64,000 bases of DNA, taken from NCBI GenBank assembly GCA_965262235.1, contig OZ253504.1:3286001-3350000 (forward strand), given 5' to 3'. Origin of the DNA: CATQGW01 sp965262235 (GTDB lineage: Bacteria; Chloroflexota; Dehalococcoidia; Bin125). Under the pieces are notes generated by a model, which was not told the DNA's origin, searched no databases, and saw only the letters and a program-made list of their open reading frames with translations. The translations under genes were made by a program, and so were the position numbers. Below are positions 59,510 to 64,000 of this stretch, one piece after another (position 1 is the first letter of the stretch; each line of letters begins with the position of its first letter).

Positions 59510-60238
59510 ATGGTCTCAATCGACACAACGGACGCAATCATCGTCGCGGAAAACGTGCACAAGACGTATGCCGCGGAGGGTCAGCCGGTCCATGCGCTGC
59601 AGGGCGTGACGCTGGCGGTGCAGCGGGGCGAGATGGTCTCGATCATGGGCCCCTCGGGCTGCGGGAAGACGACGCTGCTGAACTGCCTGTCGGGGCTCGA
59701 GGTGATCGAAGAAGGCGAGATTTTGATCGAGGGGCAGGCGATCCAGCACATGCCCGACAACCAGCGCACCGACTACCGGGCGCGGCGGATGGGCTTCGTG
59801 TTCCAGTTCTACAACCTGCTGCCGGTGCTGAACGCGGTCGAGAACGTCGAGCTGCCGCTGCTGGTCAGCGGCGTGAAACCCCGCGAGTCACGCGAACGCG
59901 CCATGGAATCGCTCGCGACTGTGGGGCTGACCGATTGGTCGCGGCATCGCCCGGCGCAGCTCTCGGGCGGGCAGCGTCAGCGGGTGACGATCGCGCGCGC
60001 GCTGGTCAACAATCCCGCGATCGTGTGGGGCGATGAGCCGACCGGCGATCTGGACTCGACGAACGCCAACGCGGTGATGGACATGTTGCAGTCGCTGAAC
60101 GAGGCGAACCAGCAGACGTTCGTGATCGTGACGCACGATCAGGGCATCGGGGAGCGCGCCCACCGCACGATTCACATGCGCGACGGCGTGATCGAGGGCG
60201 AAGCGAAGCATCGCCCGTTGGCGATCGCGGCGGGCTGA
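59510..60238 (+). CDS. ABC transporter ATP-binding protein
   Basis: A 242-residue MacB/LolD-type ATPase with Walker A GPSGCGKTT, signature LSGGQRQRVTIARAL and Walker B AIVWGDEPTGDLDS. The Cys in the P-loop is a mild variant. It precedes the giant permease by 45 bases and powers it. No adaptor protein is encoded beside this pair. Confidence 0.92.
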   Translation: MVSIDTTDAIIVAENVHKTYAAEGQPVHALQGVTLAVQRGEMVSIMGPSGCGKTTLLNCLSGLEVIEEGEILIEGQAIQHMPDNQRTDYRARRMGFVFQFYNLLPVLNAVENVELPLLVSGVKPRESRERAMESLATVGLTDWSRHRPAQLSGGQRQRVTIARALVNNPAIVWGDEPTGDLDSTNANAVMDMLQSLNEANQQTFVIVTHDQGIGERAHRTIHMRDGVIEGEAKHRPLAIAAG

Positions 60239-60283
60239 CGAGCGGCCAGCTGGGCGGCAAGAGGGCGACGAGAGGGCGACGAC

Positions 60284-63200
60284 GTGGACGAGATCTTCGG
60301 TCTGAGCACGCTGACGGTGATGTGGATCGTGGTGGCGATCGTCGGCGTGGCGGCCGGGATCATGGCCGTGATCTGGTTGCGCAAGCCGGTCTTGGCGCGG
60401 ATGGGGATTCGCAACATGCAGCGCCGGCGCGCGCAGACGGCGCTGATCGTGCTGGGGCTGACGATCGCGACGATCATCGTGACGATGTCGTTCGCGATTG
60501 GTGACACGCTGGCGATCAGTATTGAGAACGCCGTGTTCTCGGGGCTGCGCCGGATCGACCACATGATCACCTACAACGTGACCACCGGCGCCTTGGGCGG
60601 CGAGCAGTCGGCGGGCGTGCCGCAGGAGGTGGTCGAGGACGCGCGGCAGGAGTTCAGCGACGACGAGCGGGTCGATGCGGTGTTCGGCGTGACGATCGAG
60701 GTGTTGCCGGCGCTGCATCCAACGAACGGGCAGATCGAGCCGTCGTTCTGGCTGATTGGCGTTGACGCGGCGGCGGCGGACTCGGTCGGCGCGGTGCCGG
60801 ATGCGGACGGCGACCCGTTCGCGGTCGGCGGCCTCGCGGCTGATGAGATCGTGATCAATCCGCAGGCGGCGGACGAGCTCGACGCGGGCGTCGGTGACAC
60901 GATCGTCCTGCGTGTGCGGGGCGAGCCGCATTCGTTCCGGATCGTCGAGATTGGCGAGCCCGGGTTCCTCACCGGCGAAGTGCAGGAGGACTCGTCGGGC
61001 GGGGTGCTGAGCGCGGCGCGCGCACGGGAGCTGGTCGGGCAGGCGGACGACGATTGGGCGCTGGTCGTGGTATCGGCGGCGGGCGGCGTGAAGGGCGCGC
61101 TCGATAGTTCAGCGGCGCTGGATGAGGATCTGGGCGCCTGGCTGAAGGAGCAGGCGCGGGTCAACCCGGAGGTCTACGCGAGCAGCGGTGGGCCGACCCT
61201 GCTGTCGCGTTTTCAGTCGGAGCCGATCAAGGCGGACGCGCTCCAGACGGCAGAGCTGATCGCGAGCGTCTTCACGGCGCTGTTCCTGTTCATGGGGTCG
61301 TTCTCGGTCGCGGCCGGGATCCTGTTGATCTTCCTGCTGTTCGCCATGCTGGCGGAGGAGCGGCGCTCGGAGATGGGCATGGCCCGCGCGGTCGGCATGC
61401 AGCGCGATCACCTGATTCAGATGTTCATGTCCGAGGGCATGACCTACAACCTGGCAGCGGCGGCGGTCGGCGTGGCGCTGGGAGTGGCGCTCTCCGTCGG
61501 GATGGTGGCCGCGCTGAACGGGCTGTTCGCGACGCTCGGTTTCTCGTTCACTTACGGAGTCACGCTGAAGAGCCTGATCATCTCGGCGGGGCTGGGGATC
61601 GTGGTCACGTTCATCACGGTCACGATCTCGTCGTTCCGGGCCAGCCAGCTGAACATCGTGGCGGCGATTCGGGACATTCCGGATTCGCGGATTGAGGCGC
61701 GGCGGCGGATCTCGATCCCGGGCATCTTCACCACGCCGCTGGGTCTGGCGCTGCTCTTGACGACGCCGATCACGTTCGTCGCGGGCGGCGTGCTGGCGCT
61801 GGTGCTGATGATGTTCGGCGGGGTGCGGAGCTCGAATACGGCGACGGCGCTGGTGCTCCCGGCCTGGCGGCTGATGCGCTGGCGACCGGAGTGGTGGGCG
61901 ATGCTGCTCGTGGCCGGCGCGCTGGTGATCGTCTACGGCGTCGACCTGAACGACCTGTTCCTCTACATGCTGGGCATCTCGATCGCGCCGATCGGGCTGG
62001 TCATGCTGGCCACCCGGCTGGGCGCGCCGGGCCGGCCCACCTACACGGTGGCGACGGCGTTCGTGGTCTTCCTCTGGTTCGCCCCGCTCGACTGGCATCA
62101 GGACGTGTGGGGCACCAACCTGGAGGGCGGCCCGCAGCTGTTCGTGCTGAGCGGGATCCTGCTGACAACGACCGCGACGATGTTGCTGGTCTTCAATCTC
62201 AATCTTGTGCTGCGGGGGATCAACGTGATCGGCGTGGTCTTCGGGCGTCTGGCGCCAGTGGTGCGGACGGCGGCGGCCTACCCGGCGGCATCCCGCTATC
62301 GGACGGGGATGACGATCGCGATGATCGCGATCATCACCTTCGCGCTGGTCAACTTCAGTACGATTTCGGCTTCGTTTGACCGCGCCTTCACGACCGACGA
62401 CGCGCTCGGGGGCTTCCAGATCGTGGCCGCGACGAGCGAGCTCAACGAAGTCGGCGACATCCCTGCTGCGCTGCGCGAGGCCGGCGAAACGGAGACGCTC
62501 GAACAGATTGAGCATGTCGGGCGGCTGAGGTTTGGCGCGTTCGACGGCGCGGGCGCGATCACGCTCAGCACTGAGGAATGGGACATCGTCGATGAGGGTC
62601 CGGTGCTGCGCAACGGCGAACCCGTCGTGATGAGCGTGGACGATCCCGATGACGCCGCTGCGGTACGCGCGTTGCACCTGGCCGGCGCCAACGATGATCT
62701 GCTCGCCGGCCAGGAGATCAAGCTGCAGTCGCGCGCGCGCGAATACAGCTCCGATGAAGCGGTCTGGGATGCGGTGCGCCGCGGCGAACCGGTGGCGATC
62801 GCGACCGCCTTGGCGGTGACGGGCGGCGGGTTTGGCGGCCCGGGCGAGGATGCGTGGCGCCTGCCGGACTCCGTGGATTTCCAGGCGACCGTGATGCCCG
62901 AGGTGATGATTCGGGTGAGCAACGGCGCCCGCTCCGCCGACCTGCAGGTGATCGCGGTGGTGGATATCGCCGTGGGGATTCTCGATGTCGGCGAGTCGGA
63001 CCTGGGGCAGCTGCCGACCGTACTCGTCTCGGAGGAGATCTGGGCCGGCCTCTACCACGACGCAGAGTTCACGCAGCACCTGGTCGCGGTCCGGGACGGC
63101 GCCGATTCACGCGAGACGGCGCAGGCGATCGAGCGCGCGCTGGCGATTGAAGCGGTCGATATCCAGGGCGACCTCGAGCGGGAGCGCGAGCAGACTTCGT

Positions 63201-63598
63201 CGTTCTTCCTGCTCTTCCAGGCGTTCATCGGACTCGGACTGGTCGCAGGCCTGGCGGCGCTGGGGGTGATCGCCGTGCGCGCGGTGGTCGAGCGTCGGCA
63301 GCAGATCGGCGTGCTGCGTGCGATCGGCTTTCAGTCGCGGATGGTCGGACTGGAGTTGATGATCGAGATGGGCTTCATCGCCTTCCTCGGCATCGGGCTG
63401 GGCACCGTGCTCGCGCTTGGGCTGGCCTGGAAGCTGTTCGCAGAGGGCACGTTCGGTTCGGATGTGGGGATGTACATCCCGCTGGGCACGATCCTGCCGA
63501 TCATCTTCGGGTCGTTCGCGGCGTCGCTGGTGTTGACATATTTCCCGGCGCGTCAAGCGACGCGGATTCCGGTCGCTGAGGCGTTGCGCTACGAGTAG
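60284..63598 (+). CDS. Large duplicated FtsX-like ABC permease
   Basis: A 1104-residue permease made of two FtsX-type repeats. The first has an N-terminal helix (LTVMWIVVAIVGVAAGIMAVIWL), a MacB-like extracytoplasmic domain (about residues 60-320) and helices with LLIFLLFAMLAEERRSEMGMARAVGMQRD. A middle hydrophobic region (about 480-640) contains several further helices. The second half has another extracytoplasmic domain and ends with VVERRQQIGVLRAIGFQSR and VAEALRYE. Such permeases act as dimers-in-one-chain or export lipid-like cargo. Confidence 0.88.
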   Translation: MDEIFGLSTLTVMWIVVAIVGVAAGIMAVIWLRKPVLARMGIRNMQRRRAQTALIVLGLTIATIIVTMSFAIGDTLAISIENAVFSGLRRIDHMITYNVTTGALGGEQSAGVPQEVVEDARQEFSDDERVDAVFGVTIEVLPALHPTNGQIEPSFWLIGVDAAAADSVGAVPDADGDPFAVGGLAADEIVINPQAADELDAGVGDTIVLRVRGEPHSFRIVEIGEPGFLTGEVQEDSSGGVLSAARARELVGQADDDWALVVVSAAGGVKGALDSSAALDEDLGAWLKEQARVNPEVYASSGGPTLLSRFQSEPIKADALQTAELIASVFTALFLFMGSFSVAAGILLIFLLFAMLAEERRSEMGMARAVGMQRDHLIQMFMSEGMTYNLAAAAVGVALGVALSVGMVAALNGLFATLGFSFTYGVTLKSLIISAGLGIVVTFITVTISSFRASQLNIVAAIRDIPDSRIEARRRISIPGIFTTPLGLALLLTTPITFVAGGVLALVLMMFGGVRSSNTATALVLPAWRLMRWRPEWWAMLLVAGALVIVYGVDLNDLFLYMLGISIAPIGLVMLATRLGAPGRPTYTVATAFVVFLWFAPLDWHQDVWGTNLEGGPQLFVLSGILLTTTATMLLVFNLNLVLRGINVIGVVFGRLAPVVRTAAAYPAASRYRTGMTIAMIAIITFALVNFSTISASFDRAFTTDDALGGFQIVAATSELNEVGDIPAALREAGETETLEQIEHVGRLRFGAFDGAGAITLSTEEWDIVDEGPVLRNGEPVVMSVDDPDDAAAVRALHLAGANDDLLAGQEIKLQSRAREYSSDEAVWDAVRRGEPVAIATALAVTGGGFGGPGEDAWRLPDSVDFQATVMPEVMIRVSNGARSADLQVIAVVDIAVGILDVGESDLGQLPTVLVSEEIWAGLYHDAEFTQHLVAVRDGADSRETAQAIERALAIEAVDIQGDLEREREQTSSFFLLFQAFIGLGLVAGLAALGVIAVRAVVERRQQIGVLRAIGFQSRMVGLELMIEMGFIAFLGIGLGTVLALGLAWKLFAEGTFGSDVGMYIPLGTILPIIFGSFAASLVLTYFPARQATRIPVAEALRYE

Positions 63599-63607
63599 GC
63601 TCGTGGC

Positions 63608-64000
63608 ATGAGCGATCTGATGCTCGACCTGGCGTTTGGGTACGACCGCGATCTGCCGTTCGAGGCGACGCGCGAAGTGGGTCAGGCGGCTGAGACGCTC
63701 AACATCGAGTCGTTCGAGATCACGTCGCGGAACGACCAGCGGGTCCCGGGGCTGCTGCTGTATGACCCACGGCATGAGGGTCCGCGACCGTTGATCCTGG
63801 TCGGGCATCCGGGAACGCTGGACAAGGCTGCTGATTATGTCGTGTGGCCGGCCCAGCAGTGGGTCAGCCGCGGGGCGATCTGCGCCACGATCGACCAGGC
63901 GGGCCACGGCGATCGCGCGCTCAAGCCGGTCACGATGAACGACTTCACGAGCTACCCGATGCGGCGGCTCGATCAGTCGCTGCAGACGGTGGTGGACTGG
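63608..64000 (+). CDS. Alpha/beta hydrolase, N-terminal part (cut by window end)
   Basis: ATG 63608 opens a frame that runs off the window. The 131 visible residues include LLLYDPRHEGPRPLILVGHP and DQAGHGDRALKP, matching the oxyanion and early core of dienelactone-hydrolase or acetyl-xylan-esterase-like proteins. The nucleophile elbow lies beyond the end. It starts nine bases after the ABC permease and may be co-transcribed. Confidence 0.7.
   Translation, partial: MSDLMLDLAFGYDRDLPFEATREVGQAAETLNIESFEITSRNDQRVPGLLLYDPRHEGPRPLILVGHPGTLDKAADYVVWPAQQWVSRGAICATIDQAGHGDRALKPVTMNDFTSYPMRRLDQSLQTVVDW

Noticed and set aside
61109..63079. A 656-codon minus-strand frame opposite the large permease
   Set aside because: Arg/His/Asp-rich shadow of a hydrophobic membrane-protein gene.

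Overview
This window is a gene-dense, high-GC stretch of bacterial chromosome. The gene set suggests a Chloroflexota-like bacterium, perhaps a Dehalococcoidia or SAR202-type lineage. The reasons are F420 cofactor synthesis (cofC/cofD), a single-chain B12-dependent ribonucleotide reductase, DUF3105 proteins, repeated family III CoA-transferases, thiolase-like/DUF35 pairs, and ABC exporters with very long adaptor proteins. No rRNA or tRNA is visible, so this assignment is inference from gene content.

Layout. 1-640: a HigBA toxin-antitoxin pair. 793-4518: a tightly coupled four-gene operon led by a UGSC-family selenoprotein. Its reading frame crosses an in-frame UGA (1069-1071) that is followed by SECIS-like hairpins. 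The next genes are a conserved 373-residue protein, an RsmC-like methyltransferase and an MFS transporter. 4580-5746: acyl-CoA dehydrogenase. 5747-6415: no gene, but two opposed arrays of a short CGTCATTCCTGC repeat. 6416-8405: F420 genes with an unknown partner. 8478-10482: a PHP-domain protein and two zinc-ribbon/RDD membrane proteins. 10589-13456: nrdJ. 13701-18734: a MetE-like protein, a hendecad coiled-coil membrane protein, two epoxide-hydrolase-like enzymes and a LysM/M23 peptidase.

18735-22791: a tiny ORF with two hairpins, a sirtuin, an M20 peptidase, a FabI-like reductase and small membrane proteins. 22849-27187: an acyl-CoA module (thiolase-like protein, DUF35 protein without its zinc cysteines, two CoA-transferases). 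27226-29478: a DUF3105 pair, then a MITE-like inverted repeat and a DUF3800 remnant. 29479-33152: CoA-binding synthetase alpha chain, nitroreductase, DNA glycosylase and a 3-hydroxyisobutyrate-dehydrogenase-like enzyme. 33023-36039: a visible tandem duplication in which the tail of that dehydrogenase and a lipoprotein substrate-binding gene were copied, with a third decayed remnant between the copies. 36094-39649: carboxyltransferase and acyl-CoA synthetase, divergent.

39740-47669: small membrane and zinc-ribbon proteins, HtpX, a formyltransferase-like enzyme, a flavin split-barrel protein, a LolD/FtsX-type ABC pair, a spondin-domain surface protein with an MPNTG sorting-like signal, and an SDR. 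47784-53983: an AAA ATPase and a MacB-type export system with a 1011-residue adaptor. 54099-58311: SDR, intact DUF35, thiolase-like protein, DUF6817-like protein and 2-keto-4-pentenoate hydratase. 58326-64000: VapBC-like pair, small orphan, another ABC exporter with a 1104-residue permease, and a hydrolase cut by the window edge.

The overall theme is heterotrophic breakdown of CoA-linked or ring-derived compounds with several export systems. The most unusual features are the selenoprotein operon, the repeat families, the duplication scar and the leader ORF at 18782.
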